A stretch of DNA of 64,000 nt from Adiantum capillus-veneris (lineage: Eukaryota; Streptophyta; Polypodiopsida; Polypodiales; Pteridaceae). The notes under the pieces were generated by a model. That model was given only the letters and a program-made list of their open reading frames with translations. It searched no databases and was not told where the DNA came from. This document shows, piece after piece, positions 34,680 to 44,621 of this stretch; position 1 is the first letter of the stretch, and each line of letters opens with the position of its first letter. The position numbers and the translations under genes are program-made. Location of the stretch: positions 68,164,435 to 68,228,434 of the forward strand of contig CM043950.1 in NCBI GenBank assembly GCA_014529385.2, in the 5' to 3' direction.

Positions 34680-35500
34680 TTAGCCATCCTCAAGCTCCAT
34701 GTACTCATCACTTGTTTCTTTTGTTTGTTTTCTTTCCAAGTAATCTTTGTACATATTTTTTTCGTCAAAAATTACATCCCTACTCCTAAAGATTTTACCA
34801 TCTTCAGGATTCCATAGGCGATACTCAAACTCACCTTCTCCATAGCCAATGAAGAAACACTTTTTGGACTTTGCATCTAGCTTTGATGTTAGGCTTCTAT
34901 AAATGTGCATGAAAGCCTCACACCCAAACACTTTGAGAAATGCATAATTCACCGGTTTACCTGTCCATGCCTCTTTTGGAACTCCCCCATCCAATGTTGT
35001 TGATGGTGACTGGTTGATTAAGTACATAGATGTACTTGCTGCTTTCGCCCAAAGCTCAAGCGGTAGGCCTACATGTAGCCGCATGCTTCGTGCTCACTCT
35101 ATGATTGTTCTGTTCATCCCTTTAAAAATTCCATTTTGTTGAGGTGTCCTTGGGGTTTTCTTTTGCCTCCAAATGCCATTGCTAGAACAAAAGCTTTCAA
35201 AAGCTTGGCTGCAATATTTGCCTCCATTGTTGGATCTGAGGTATTTAACCTTAGCACCTGTGTCATTGTCCACAAAGGCTTTCCACCTTTGAAATGTGGA
35301 AAACACATCGGATTTATTCTTCATTATATAAACCCATGTTTTCCTAGTCGCATCGTCGATGAATGTTACATAGTACAATGCGCCACCAAGTGATGGTGTA
35401 CTTGCAGGACCCCAAATGTCAGAATGAACCAACTCAAGTTTTTTATATTTTCTTTCATTTCCAAAATTTTGAAATTTTACCCTCTTTTATTTACCATAAA
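34680..35500 (-). pseudogene. pol: Copia integrase, two catalytic residues changed
   Basis: Open pieces 35094-35432 (core) and 34680-35084 (C-terminal part, ELWAKAASTSMYLINQSPS, VFGCEAFMHI, CFFIGYGEGEFEYRLW). The first catalytic Asp is present (HSDIWGP). The second should be in RSDNGG but reads RSNNGG (D to N). The catalytic Glu should follow PQQNGVA but the sequence is PQQNGIFKGMNRT (E to K). The protein would therefore lack strand-transfer activity even without the frameshift at about 35090. The zinc-binding N-terminus is not clear. Confidence 0.9.
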
Positions 35501-35584
35501 CACAATCTTCACAAAACTCTAAGTCCACTTCTTTCAAACCTGGTAGAAGCTTTTTTGTTTGAAGGATTTGCATTCCTTTGGCAC

Positions 35585-36260
35585 TCATATGCCCAAGACG
35601 ATAGTACCACACTGCAGTGTCGAATTATGTAGTTGTTGCACAAGCTGAAGGTTGCGTGCTAACAGTACACAAGTAAAGTGTACCAACCTTTTCTCCTTTG
35701 GCAACCACCAAAGATCCCTTTGAGATCTTCCACTATTTGCTTCCAAATGCAATGTTGTGACCTTCATCGTCTAATTGTCCTGTAGAGATCATTTTTTTAC
35801 AAAGAGAAGGAACATGCCTAACATCTTTAATCTTCCATTCATTTTTGTTAGCAGTTTTGACACAAACTGTACCTTTACCGACAATTTCACAAGCTTCATC
35901 ATCTCCCAAGTATACATACCCAAAATTACCTTTGGTGTAATCTTGAAAATGTTGCTTGTGTGGTGTCGCATGGAATGAAGCCCCAAAATCTACTATCCAA
36001 GAATTAGACACATTGTCTAATGAGAGAATTAGAGCATCTTGCTCTAATTTACCTGCCACATTGGCCTCCGATGATGTTGGCTTGTTGTCTTGAGACTCCG
36101 ACTCCTTCTTCTTCTTCGACCAGCAATCCTTCTTGACGTGGCCCTTCTTGCCACAGTTCCAACATTCAAGAACTGACTTTGTGTGTGACTTACTCCATCT
36201 TGAGCGATCACAACCCTTTTGGTTTTTGAACATCTCCTTAGGCCTTCCTCTTGTGTCCAC
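35585..36260 (-). pseudogene. gag-pol: Copia nucleocapsid zinc knuckle and aspartic protease
   Basis: Open piece 35733-36260. The CCHC knuckle CWNCGKKGHVKKDC at about residues 33-46 is followed by a Lys/Glu/Ser linker. The protease active site reads WIVDFGASFHAT where D-S/T-G is expected (S to F). Then come VRHVPSLCKKMISTGQLDDEGH (part) and the pre-integrase segment GEKVGTLYLC at about 35650-35700, in the piece 35585-35767. It overlaps the gag piece in another frame, indicating a frameshift near 36200. Confidence 0.88.
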
Positions 36261-36880
36261 TCACAGTGCAACACTTGATGATTCTCCTGTGCTTCTCCTT
36301 CGCATTCCTTGCTTTGGAGAACACCCACAACATCATCAAACTTAAGAGTATTTGTGCCAAAAATAGAACTACTTATAGCCATCACAAGGCTGTCCCAACT
36401 ATCCGGTAGAGACGGAAGTATAAGGAGAGCTCGCACTTCATCATTGAAATTTATTTTCACCGATTGAAGCTGACTTATGTTTGTGTTAAAGTCAATTAGG
36501 TGTTCTGTGACTAAACCATTCTCTATCATCTTTAGATTGAATAAGCACTTCATGAGAAATACCTTATTGGATACCGATGGTTTCTCGTAGAAGTCGTCAA
36601 GTGACTTCATCAAGTCCTCCATGCTCTTCATCTCCAAGATTTTGAAGGCCACCATTGACGCCAAGCTTAACCGGATTGCTTCCAGTGCCTTTCAATCAAG
36701 GACAATCTATGCTTCCTCTTCCATCGTTGTGGGCTTCTTTGCAAGACCGCCTAGTGAAAAATAGAGGTCCTTCTAGTAGAGATAGTCTTCAATCTGCATC
36801 TTCTAATGTTGGTAGTTTTTGCTGTTGAACTTCTCGATATTGAGCTTCCCTTCCTCCACCATTACTCCCACTCAATTCAA
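36044..36880 (-). pseudogene. gag: Copia gag (UBN2-type capsid)
   Basis: The open piece 36044-36664 carries the Copia capsid pattern: AFKILEMKSMEDLMKSLDDF, KVFLMKCLFNLKM, LIDFNTNISQL, ALLILPSLPDSWDSLVMAIS. Upstream to about 36880 the same frame continues as gag-like sequence with stops (LAKKPTTMEEEA, then a stop). The last part of the open piece (Arg-rich tail) is out of frame after the shift. It forms the particle shell in the cytoplasm when intact. Confidence 0.88.
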
Positions 36881-36921
36881 GGAATCCTTTCCTTGAGATA
36901 ATTTAGCTACGAGCAAACCTT

Positions 36922-36933
36922 GCTCTGATACCA
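36922..36933 (-). promoter_or_regulatory. Primer-binding site, initiator tRNA-Met
   Basis: The minus strand reads TGGTATCAGAGC two bases inside the 5' LTR, the canonical plant Copia primer site complementary to the 3' end of initiator tRNA-Met. Confidence 0.95.
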
Positions 36934-36935
36934 AT

Positions 36936-37661
36936 TGTTAGGAAATATGATGTAGCTAAGTAGATAATGGAGTACATTACTTAATGGAGAGAGATAATTT
37001 TCACACACAAGAGATTATAGAGTAGACAGAGAGAGAGGGTACACACGATATACGTGGTTCACCCAATGTGGGTTACATCCACGAGAAAGCAGCCACTCAA
37101 TGGCTTTAGTACTTCAAAACAAGAAGTAGGTTACAAAGGGATTATGCCTTTAATAGAGCTCCCGCCTTGCTTCACTCTCACCACCTCACACCCACCTTGT
37201 TGCATCAACTTCACACTATGAAATGTGTGTAGAAATTGCCTCCTTTTATAGGCCAAAAGGGTTGTCCTCTCTGATGAGAGGTAGCCATGTGTAGCCGCCC
37301 TTGTGTAGATACGTCCAAATAGGACCCTCCAATCCGGCGCCCATGTGTGGCGCCCTTGAGAAGACAAGTCCGCTTTTGAATTCTACCACCGCCCATTGAA
37401 TTCGGCCACTGGCCATTGACTTCCGACCACCGACCACCGGCCACTGACTACCGACCGGTCGTTTTCCGACCACTTTTCGGTCGCCGTCCGACCATAATAT
37501 TTTGACAAAAAGGAATATTTTGATGAATGGACGTGAAAACTTTGATTTTCGGCGAGTGATTTTCTTCACGCATGATGGCTTCTCCTCATAACGGGGGCCC
37601 TACGAATGTGCGTTTTTAATACAAAAAATTACAAGGGGTAAATCAGGATCCATACTTAACA
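36936..37661 (-). repeat. 5' LTR of the Copia element (726 bp)
   Basis: Direct repeat of 32265-32944. The promoter for the element would be here; CCTATAAAAGGAGG on the minus strand at about 37240-37252 is the TATA box. Confidence 0.92.
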
Positions 37662-38836
37662 GAATCAAACTTCAAAGAGCATAATGAAATCCATTCCATG
37701 CATTGACACTCCTTCCAAGTAAGATTTTTCATGCATAAAAACCAGTTCCAAGTGAACAATGCGATCGAAAAGGTTGTTCATTTCTATATATATGATGACA
37801 AAAAGCATAATACATTGTTTGTTCAACATTGCTTATTGTTACATTGCAAATGGTTGAAAGAGAAAGGACTGGCACCAAAGTATCATTGGTTGTGTTCAGA
37901 TGGAGCATCAACCCAATTCAAGGAGAAATGATCGTTTTACTTTGCTGCACGATACAAACAGCTCACAGTTATTGAAATTCTACAAAACTTCTTTGCTCAG
38001 GTCATGGCAAGGGTGAACATGATGGAACAGGTGTAGTTTTTAAGAGAGCGTTGACACCAGAAACTCAAGGTAGATGTTGTCCCTATGAAATGTGCAAGAG
38101 ATGCCGTGGCCTTTCTATGGCTCAAGTACTCAAATTCAACTGGAGAAGGAAGGGTTTTTTGGGAGATCAAAGAAGGAGATGTAGACAACAACATTAGGTG
38201 GGATTTTGAAGCTATCCATTAATCTCTCTCCATCTCCACAATGCCCGAGCGCTTAGCTTTAGGTGGCTAGCATGCTTCTGCACTTGGTGCTTGCAGGGGT
38301 CTTTGAGAATATGCACAAACAAGGCCTATGTTGGAAGCTGGATGTATCACATTATTGTCCCCATTGATGCATTAGGTAGTGGTGATGAAGAGGGTGCTAA
38401 TGGGCCCTTGTACGTAGGCCATCACGATGCTTTGTGTGATGCTCTCACAGTTGGAGAAAACTTTGCAGCCAATGAAAAAACCAACCAATGATGAAGGTGC
38501 ATAGTTTACGTTCTTAAGTGCATTGAGTCAAAGCAGAGGGCCAAAAGGCATATGTAAGATGGATGGGGAAATACTACTATTGATATGGGGTCCTACTTTG
38601 TAACGGGGATGTTCTATGGAGTAGTTGATGGAAGAACGTACACCATCCTCTAGCAAAAGCCACCTTCTCTTTTGTACTCACACCTTGTGAGAGCCATAAA
38701 AATTCCCATGGAAGAACTAGAGAGTTGCAATAGTCTATATAGAATGTCATTAGAAGTTTACAAGGGAATATATAACAATATGTCAACAGATCTTGAGGTA
38801 GACAATAAAGTAGTTGTTGAGGAGGATAAGTGTTGA
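37662..38836 (+). pseudogene. SDG-x-QFK family gene, C-terminal part (fragment 3 of 3)
   Basis: The plus strand continues the frame cut by Copia. The open piece 37731-37931 has HCLLLHCKWLKEKG then HWLCSDGASTQFKEK. After a stop and a one-base shift comes SGHGKGEHDGTGVVFKRALT, then CCPYEMCKRCRG. Further on, GSWMYHIIVPIDALGSGDEE (38291-38491) and GSYFVTGMFYGVVDGRTYTI (about 38585-38650) lead to a stop near 38836. The paired SDG..QFK and GHGKG.-.DG motifs occur in a widespread uncharacterised family often associated with mobile DNA (recalled). Conserved Asp residues could be catalytic, which is inference. It is broken by several shifts and the Copia insertion. Confidence 0.5.
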
Positions 38837-38879
38837 AAAACATGGACAATGTATTCAAATTTATTCATAAGAATGTACT

Positions 38880-39330
38880 ACATTTGGTTGTGGCCTTTTC
38901 TCTTCGTAAATCCGCTCATAAGAATGTAATGCATTTGGTTGTTTCCTCTTCTTCTCTCAAACCATCTCACTGTTTCTAAAAAATGTACGTTGTTTCTTGT
39001 CCATTTTCTTTCAAGAAACTCAGTGCAAGGTCTTCCAACAATGAGGTTTCTAAATGGTTTCTATTGGTTTCTACCATTGTTTTTTACTAGGACATGGTTT
39101 CTACCACAGCCTATTATGGTTCTTAGACTAGTTTCTTCCAGGCTTGAACCAATGTCAAAATGCTTTCTACCACTCCATGAGTAGTTTCTACCATTATAAA
39201 GGTGATTTTTATTCAAAAACACCAACAACAAAAAAGCAGCAAACCTGCTAGTGGCCACACACAGGTTTTCCCTCAAAAATGTGATGAAAGCTTTTGTATA
39301 TTGAAAGGGTGATTCCATCATTACATTAAT
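38880..39330. repeat. GGTTTCTACC-word-rich segment
   Basis: GGTTTCTA or TTTCTACC recurs about ten times. Positions about 38998-39130 align with about 60437-60580 on the other side of the outer Gypsy (CCATTTTCTTTCAAGAA, ATGGTTTCTATTGGT, CTACCATTG, TAGACTAGTTTCT). No coding signal. Confidence 0.6.
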
Positions 39331-39849
39331 TAATTAGTCAAGTTTACAACAGCTTTTTTGTTAGGGCTATTAAGAGAGTTTTAAAAAGGCTTTCTATTTC
39401 TTCTGGGTTTCTAATTGTTTACTTTTCCACGCACATTTGTAACTAACCTTTGGTTTCTCTGCTTCCTCCTCTTTCTTGCTTCCTCCTCTTTCTTGAGACG
39501 CTCTAATATTTCTCTCTCCACTCTTCCCTCTCTAGCCGTTCCTTCTCATGCCTTTGAGCTTCTAGGTTGGCCTCCATTTGTCACTAACGGATCACCTCCC
39601 TCCACTGGGCTTCATCGTGAGTTCTGTGATTGATGATTAGTTGGCTTATGCGTGAATCAAAAAATGCATTCTTGTTGGTATCAAACACGTAGTCATCTAT
39701 ATAAGCATTTCGGTCCTCCAATTGTAATCATAGAAGCAGCCGGTCTTTTAAAGTGTCTAAAAAAAAGTATTTTCACTACTTTTCACACTGGTGCCAGACT
39801 GGTGCTCCAACTTTAGAGCAAGAAGCCAAGCTCCTTCATCATTCTGACA
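39331..39849 (-). other. Coiled-coil-like coding remnant downstream of the FCP1-like fragment
   Basis: The minus strand at about 39490-39580 reads MEANLEAQRHEKERLEREEW and further Lys/Glu/Arg-rich sequence, a possible charged helix. Stops are frequent. It lies downstream, in the same direction, of the FCP1-like fragment and may be its tail or another element. Confidence 0.3.
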
Positions 39850-40300
39850 CACTTTGTATTATCTGCTATCATCAATGATAAGAGTGTTTTCGCGCCTAAA
39901 CTGCGGGTTTTTTTTCCAAAATAACTTCAAGTCTTTGATAGCAAAGGCCGCTATGATTTGAAGCCAAGATGCCATTCTAGAATCTTGTTGTGACATAACA
40001 CATAATAGCAAAGGATGCTGTGATTTGAAGACACTATCTAGAATTCGTTCCACTTTAGGCATCATGCAACTGCTCCATATAAACACATTGAAAATCCGAT
40101 GCACCAATCCAAGAACTTGTGGCTATCTTTGCAACAATACACTTCTTGGGAGTGCAGATTCCATGTGTGCTTTACCATTTCTCCTGCATATGCACAAGGC
40201 TTTTCACTAAAGCGGGTCTTTAAAATGGTAGTTAAAACGCTATTCGAATCAAGTATAAGGGCCCGTTTATCATGTTCCTTCATCTTTGGCACCCATATCA
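39850..40300 (-). pseudogene. FCP1/NIF-type HAD phosphatase domain fragment
   Basis: Two overlapping frames on the minus strand (40292-40062, then 40107-39859). In order: ALILDSNSVLT, in place of the HAD DxDx(T/V) strand; KFLDWCI; FNVFIWSSCMMPKVERIL, the FCP1 xWSS motif; LKLFWKK, carrying the HAD lysine; and NTLIIDDS, the terminal DD motif. This matches the order of the FCP1/NIF (NLI-interacting factor-like) domain in plant uncharacterised nuclear phosphatase-like proteins. The second Asp of the nucleophile motif is Asn or Ser here, as in many plant paralogues. A one-base frameshift near 40080 breaks it. It probably derives from a host gene captured or duplicated; the upstream coding remains at 40310-41634 may belong to it. 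Confidence 0.65.
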
Positions 40301-40309
40301 GTAGAGGAT

Positions 40310-41634
40310 ACCACTAAACAAAAATGACATCCCGTAATTGGAGTACTCTTTAATTTTTATCATGCGCATAATATTACACTCTAGGCACTTCTTGGACTCA
40401 TTTCTCTCTCTTTTGAGCTCCCTGGACTTTTTGATTTGCCACGTCTGGGCCATTTTCCATGCAATGAAAAAGTTCACATCATGCAAGGGAAACAGTGCAA
40501 GTTTCTCCTTCTTTGCAATGGCATCATTTCTTGCATTAAAGTTTATACCTTCAGCAGGATTGTGAAAATTTGAATAAGCACAAGATGTAACTTTTATGAA
40601 CAACAAAGATTCCCATTTGTTTAGAATTAATTTCTTAAACCATTTTAACAACACTTGAGTCAAACAAAGGAAATGGAAAAAACGGAGTTGTTACATTCAA
40701 TTCCAAAAGTAATTCAAGGCTAACGAACACTGGAGTTACAAGGATTTTCAATTTCAAAATGGCATACAAAACTGCAACCTAATATTACAACACATAGTTC
40801 ATGCTCTCATGCTAGTACACATTGTGTTGTCAAGGCCTTTGTGTTGCACAACTACACACATTTCTGTGTATCGATATTTCAACAAGCATTTCATGCTCAT
40901 GAGGAAATCTTTTTGGGTGCACAGGTCTTGTGTGATTTGGGTTTGCCTTTTTTGTGGTCCATTGAAAACTTCTCATCCATCTCCACATATGGCTCCTCTC
41001 TTTCTTTGAGATCTCCTTCCATGTATTTTTTTAACTGTCCCGTTTCCAGGCGTTGTCTCTTCTTTTCTGGCTCTGCATGGACAAAAAAAACAGCAGTAAG
41101 TACATAACGTAATTTATAAAGTTGTAGGGTTAAGAAAGGGTGGAGTACTAGTAGTACCACTATGCTACACTTGAGAAGTGTGCTTCTTCTTTGAAGAAAC
41201 GAAGTTCTATAGGGTCACATCAATCAGAGATTCTAGACATTTGCACATATTGTTTTTTGTATCAACTTCTCAGTTCCGTCGACAACAACATCCACATCTT
41301 TCTCACCAAACTCTTGAGACGACTTCTAGGCCATCTCCACATCTAGCATCTCCCTTTCAATAGTGCACTTCTTCTTGGTAGACAAGAACCTTTGGAGAGT
41401 CACCCCAATGCGAGAGCCTTTGTCATCAAATGGTATTGACTTCTCAATGTCATCAATGACATCATCCAAATTTTTCTCACCAACATTAGTGTTGCTCTTA
41501 CCAAAGCCATTGCTAGTTGACAGGCTTGATGTTTTACTTACTCTCAAACCTTGCACTGGAGGACTACTTGTGGTGACATTGGGTCTCACACCTTGCACTT
41601 TGGAAATGTAATTAAAATGTTGTGTGCTAACCGT
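40310..41634 (-). pseudogene. Upstream exon-like remains of the FCP1-like gene
   Basis: Minus-strand open pieces 41326-41640, 40897-41160 and 40298-40663 have charged, low-complexity composition (NVGEKNLDDVIDDIEKSIPF; PEKKRQRLETGQLKKYMEGD; KKSRELKRERNESKKCLECN). They are separated by T-rich stretches that could be introns. All precede the phosphatase-like fragment in the same direction. The right end is cut precisely by the outer Gypsy LTR at 41635. Assignment to one gene is inference; no motif proves it. Confidence 0.3.
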
Positions 41635-41831
41635 TGTCAAAAAGTAGGCGGTCTTGCCAGGAAGGCACCGGGCCTCTTGCTGTGAGAGTTTGTGAGGAAG
41701 CTCAAGGGTTATGAGAAAGAGCTAAGATGTAGATAACATAGCTTCTAGAGCTAAAGAAGAAATGTAGCCCAAGAAGCCGCTCACTTTTCCTTACAAACAC
41801 ACACCTGATGGAGAGAACTCATGAAAGATAG

Positions 41832-42044
41832 TCATAACAAAACAAAAATGAAAACATCAAAATTACGATCATATCGTATCATGGGTAGAATAAAAGGGTT
41901 AATGGATGAGTTAATGATATTTAATCCTTGTTGTCCAAATAAGCTGCGGATTGCTCTTTGGAACTGTAGCTTTGTGCTTACTATAATGTATATGTTTTGT
42001 CTAGCGATTGGGATTAGTTGTGAGTACAAATCCTCTTGATTCAT
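41832..42044 (-). CDS. Small ORF B (70 aa), in the 3' LTR of the outer Gypsy
   Basis: Unrecognised 70-residue protein, starting MNQEDLYSQLIPIARQNIYI and ending DVFIFVLL. It is the family of 5348-5560 and 63388-63600, sharing IPIARQ, STKLQFQR, INSSINPFILPMIRY. Its ATG overlaps the ORF A stop as ATGA, an arrangement that allows coupled reinitiation. The LTR copy at 58599-58826 is the same ORF with a changed C-terminus. Compact, no Cys, strongly hydrophobic strands. Function unknown. Confidence 0.7.
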   Translation of the reverse strand: MNQEDLYSQLIPIARQNIYIIVSTKLQFQRAIRSLFGQQGLNIINSSINPFILPMIRYDRNFDVFIFVLL

Positions 42045-42262
42045 AATAAAATAACCACATTCACATCAAAAGAGAAGTCATAGTCAATAGGTAGTATGAT
42101 GGGATCTGGTGAGAGAAGTATTTCGTTGAGCCTTTCAGGACCAAATAGAAACACTATGCGTTGCTGAAAGTGAATCTTTTGACTAATCCAAATGTTGAAC
42201 CTAATAGATTGCACTGAATGGAATTGAAAGAAATTACCTCTATGTGGATTATGGTTATTCAT
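42041..42262 (-). CDS. Small ORF A (73 aa), in the 3' LTR of the outer Gypsy
   Basis: Start chosen at MNNHNPHRG, which aligns with the starts of the copies at 5859 and 63622; the open frame extends 26 codons further up to 42340. Conserved core: IRFN, KIHFQQRIVFLFGPERL-x-EIL, SPDPIILPI, DV near the end. One residue is missing between ILP and DY compared with the other copies. The stop TGA shares bases with the ORF B start. Intact here, but the matching ORF in the other LTR has a nonsense codon. Confidence 0.7.
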   Translation of the reverse strand: MNNHNPHRGNFFQFHSVQSIRFNIWISQKIHFQQRIVFLFGPERLNEILLSPDPIILPIDYDFSFDVNVVILL

Positions 42263-43802
42263 CAATGATATACCTAGTATGTTCAAAGATAAAGGTGTGA
42301 AAGAAGTGAAAGGAGAAGAAGAAGAGAGTTTCTCTCCCAAGCCCTATTGTTGCCCTTAGGCAATAAGGATACTGCGGGGAGAGAAGTACCTGTAGCAAGG
42401 AGATTCTAGAGTTTGTGGAAGATAATGAGAACCTTAAGAGAGAGAGATGCTTGTGGAAGATGAAGATATGGTTACTAACCTTGTGCTCATAATTGTTTCC
42501 CGTGAGAAGGTTGTACTCATTACATTGACAAGGTTGCTGCTTGAATACCTTCCAATGAAACAATTAGGACACAACAAGAGAGATCAAAGGGGAAGTAAGA
42601 TAGAATTAGAGATAGATCTAAGTGTGGTGGTTGTATTAAAGATAGATACTGAGAGATAGAGATAGATTTAGAGACAAGTATTGGACTCGATATGCAAATG
42701 AAAGTAAAACTAGCAACATATATCTTACATGAGAGCAATAGCCACCACCTTAGTGGAGAGAGAAGATGAGGCAAGACTTCAGCCTTTCTTCAAGAGAAAG
42801 TGTGGCACTAAGATGAGTGTGTCACTATGGAATTGAGCTATTCTCACTCACTCATAACTTGCCCCAATGAAGAGAAGGTTGCCCTTTTTATAGGTGAGGG
42901 AGCCATGTTTTACATAATCACTTGATTAGGCTAAAGAGTTAGCCCAAATTAAATGTTCTTTGGATATTTCTTAAAATGGGCAATATTAGGACTCAAAATA
43001 TCATGAAATTGAACATCTTTGGTCATTGAGGCTCCATGTGGGTGCATGATGTATGTGGGCCCCACCTAGGCATCTTCTGTGTGGCTCCAGCAGGGGGTCC
43101 CAACTTGTGTGTCTTGTCCCTCAAGGCATCTTTGAGGTGTCACGTTCACATGCTTGTGTCTTTTATCCTCCAAATATCTTATTTTATGGAAAAAGACCAA
43201 GATTACCTCTTTTCACTTGATTCATCTGTTTACCATCTCTTCTTGCAGTGTAGTTGTGAGAGGATTTTTGACTCTTTTCCCTGTAACTTTTGACCTGTAA
43301 CTCGGATTGACATGCTTCAAAAGGCAAAATTGGCCTACTAAAAGAGCTTGAATTGGTTTTGGCCTTTTCTCCACGCCCTTAGGTCGGGATTTTCAAATTG
43401 GGATGGTCCAAGAAGCTTTGGATCTTCGTTTTCATAAAGTCTTGTAGTAGGCCCTTCCCTCTTGTATGTATCCGAGAAGGTATGCATTATTGAAGGGTTG
43501 TATTATTAAATAAATGTGGAAAGAAGAAAATAATTTATATATGGTAGGGTATCGCTGAGATATTAGAAGAAATATACAAATGCTTTTCCCCCAGACAAAA
43601 AGAGGCACAATCATTGATACTTCTCTTGCAGTACTTTCTAATAGTAATGTACATTTATATTACTTCAAAGGTAATACTAAGGTATGGTAGAAAGCTTTTA
43701 TTTATGCATATGAGTATTATATGAAGTATACTTATGCATCAAAAAGTCACAAGATAAATCGTTGAATGCCCATTCCCACTATATACGTGCCACAGCACGA
43801 CA

Positions 43803-43814
43803 TCCACCCCCTCT
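43803..43814 (-). promoter_or_regulatory. Polypurine tract of the outer Gypsy
   Basis: The minus strand reads AGAGGGGGTGGA immediately before the LTR start TGTCGTGCTGTGG, which sets the inner LTR boundary at 43802. Confidence 0.85.
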
Positions 43815-43844
43815 AAACCTGAACATCCTCCGGTATGTGCCACG

Positions 43845-44033
43845 TTGTCTTTTTGCAAGATCAGACCTCTTGTACATCTTCCTTGCTTTCTTCTTCACTG
43901 GATGATTTCAGAGCTTCATGTTCACTTTGATCTTCACCTGTGGTTTGCTCTTCTTCCTCATCAACATCTTCTAGATCATTGTCTCCTCTTCTCTTAAACA
44001 TTTTAATCCTTTTTCCCGCAATGGGAATCTTTA
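43845..44033 (-). pseudogene. pol: Outer Gypsy integrase tail, severed by the nested element
   Basis: The minus strand after the nested insertion reads KIPIAGKRIKMFKRRGD, then an acidic tail (DVDEEEEQ, SSEEESKED) to a stop. It continues directly from SELDGTEV at the far edge (52600 onward), across the target site CTTCT. This proves the inner Gypsy entered the integrase reading frame. The basic segment followed by acidic residues is a normal Gypsy integrase C-terminus. Confidence 0.85.
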
Positions 44034-44038
44034 CTTCT

Positions 44039-44437
44039 TGTAATAGCTATTGCCCGCACAGGAGCAATAGGCATTACGGGAATGATTACCCGCAACTACA
44101 TTATATGAACATCAACATATAGAATGACAAGAGAAGGAAGTACACAGTACACAGGCCCAGAACACCTCTTGCTTCATTCATGTATGTCCAGACACAGAGT
44201 TACAACAGTAGATGCCCTGAATATCATAGAGATTGGTTAAGTTACATCAAAAGACAGGTATGCCCCTCCATATACAACCGCTTCTCCAGCGCAGATCAGA
44301 AATGGTGAACACACTCCCGTCCCATGATATCCTGTGAAGAACTGCTGCTATGGCCGCCGCATACCGCATACCCCTGATCCGCAGTGTCCAGAACTCTGCA
44401 AGACCGCAGGACCGCATGTGCGGCTAATGCCATAACA
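44039..44437 (-). repeat. 3' LTR of the nested Gypsy (399 bp)
   Basis: Same length as 52201-52599 and differing at scattered single bases. Contains GC-rich blocks (GGCCGCCGCATACCGCATAC). Ends are exact because of the target duplication. Confidence 0.95.
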
Positions 44438-44621
44438 CCTGGCACGCACGGTGGATTGTGCGAACCCACACTCAGCCCCTCCGGTTGGAAGGTTCAGGTG
44501 GTTGCTCTGCACCCTGCTCTGGTGAAGAGGAAATATCAATATAGCCAAAGCCTCTAAAATCTGCAGTATGTGCCCGATAGACCTCATCCAAAAGACGGGG
44601 ATCTATCTCAATATGTTCCGG

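Larger units (their letters stand above)
32265..37661 (-). mobile_element. Ty1/Copia retrotransposon, 5.4 kb, complete ends, coding region decayed
   Basis: LTRs at 32265-32944 and 36936-37661 (TGTTAGGAAATATGA .. CATACTTAACA on the plus strand), flanks GAATT/GAATC (4 of 5). A perfect initiator-Met primer site and a polypurine tract fix minus-strand reading. The domain order gag, protease, integrase, RT, RNase H is Copia-type. The RT and RNase H wording (YGLKKASRQ, YVDDM, PYAAVVGSLIYAM) resembles the Tnt1/Tork lineage. It is inserted in the plus-strand SDG-x-QFK gene. A solo LTR of the same family is at 18897-19643. Confidence 0.93.
41635..43802 (-). repeat. 3' LTR of the outer Gypsy (2168 bp)
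   Basis: Full-length LTR. Positions 41635-43024 align closely with 58415-59823. Positions 43025-43788 have no counterpart in the right LTR, and the last 14 bases align again. It contains ORF A, ORF B and a TATA-like TATAAAAAGG on the minus strand at 42884-42893. Confidence 0.9.

Noticed and set aside
42255-42563. 102-residue minus-strand ORF present at 42255-42563 and 59040-59348
   Set aside because: Its conservation is explained by the two LTRs being copies. It has no counterpart at loci 1 or 4, unlike ORF A and B.
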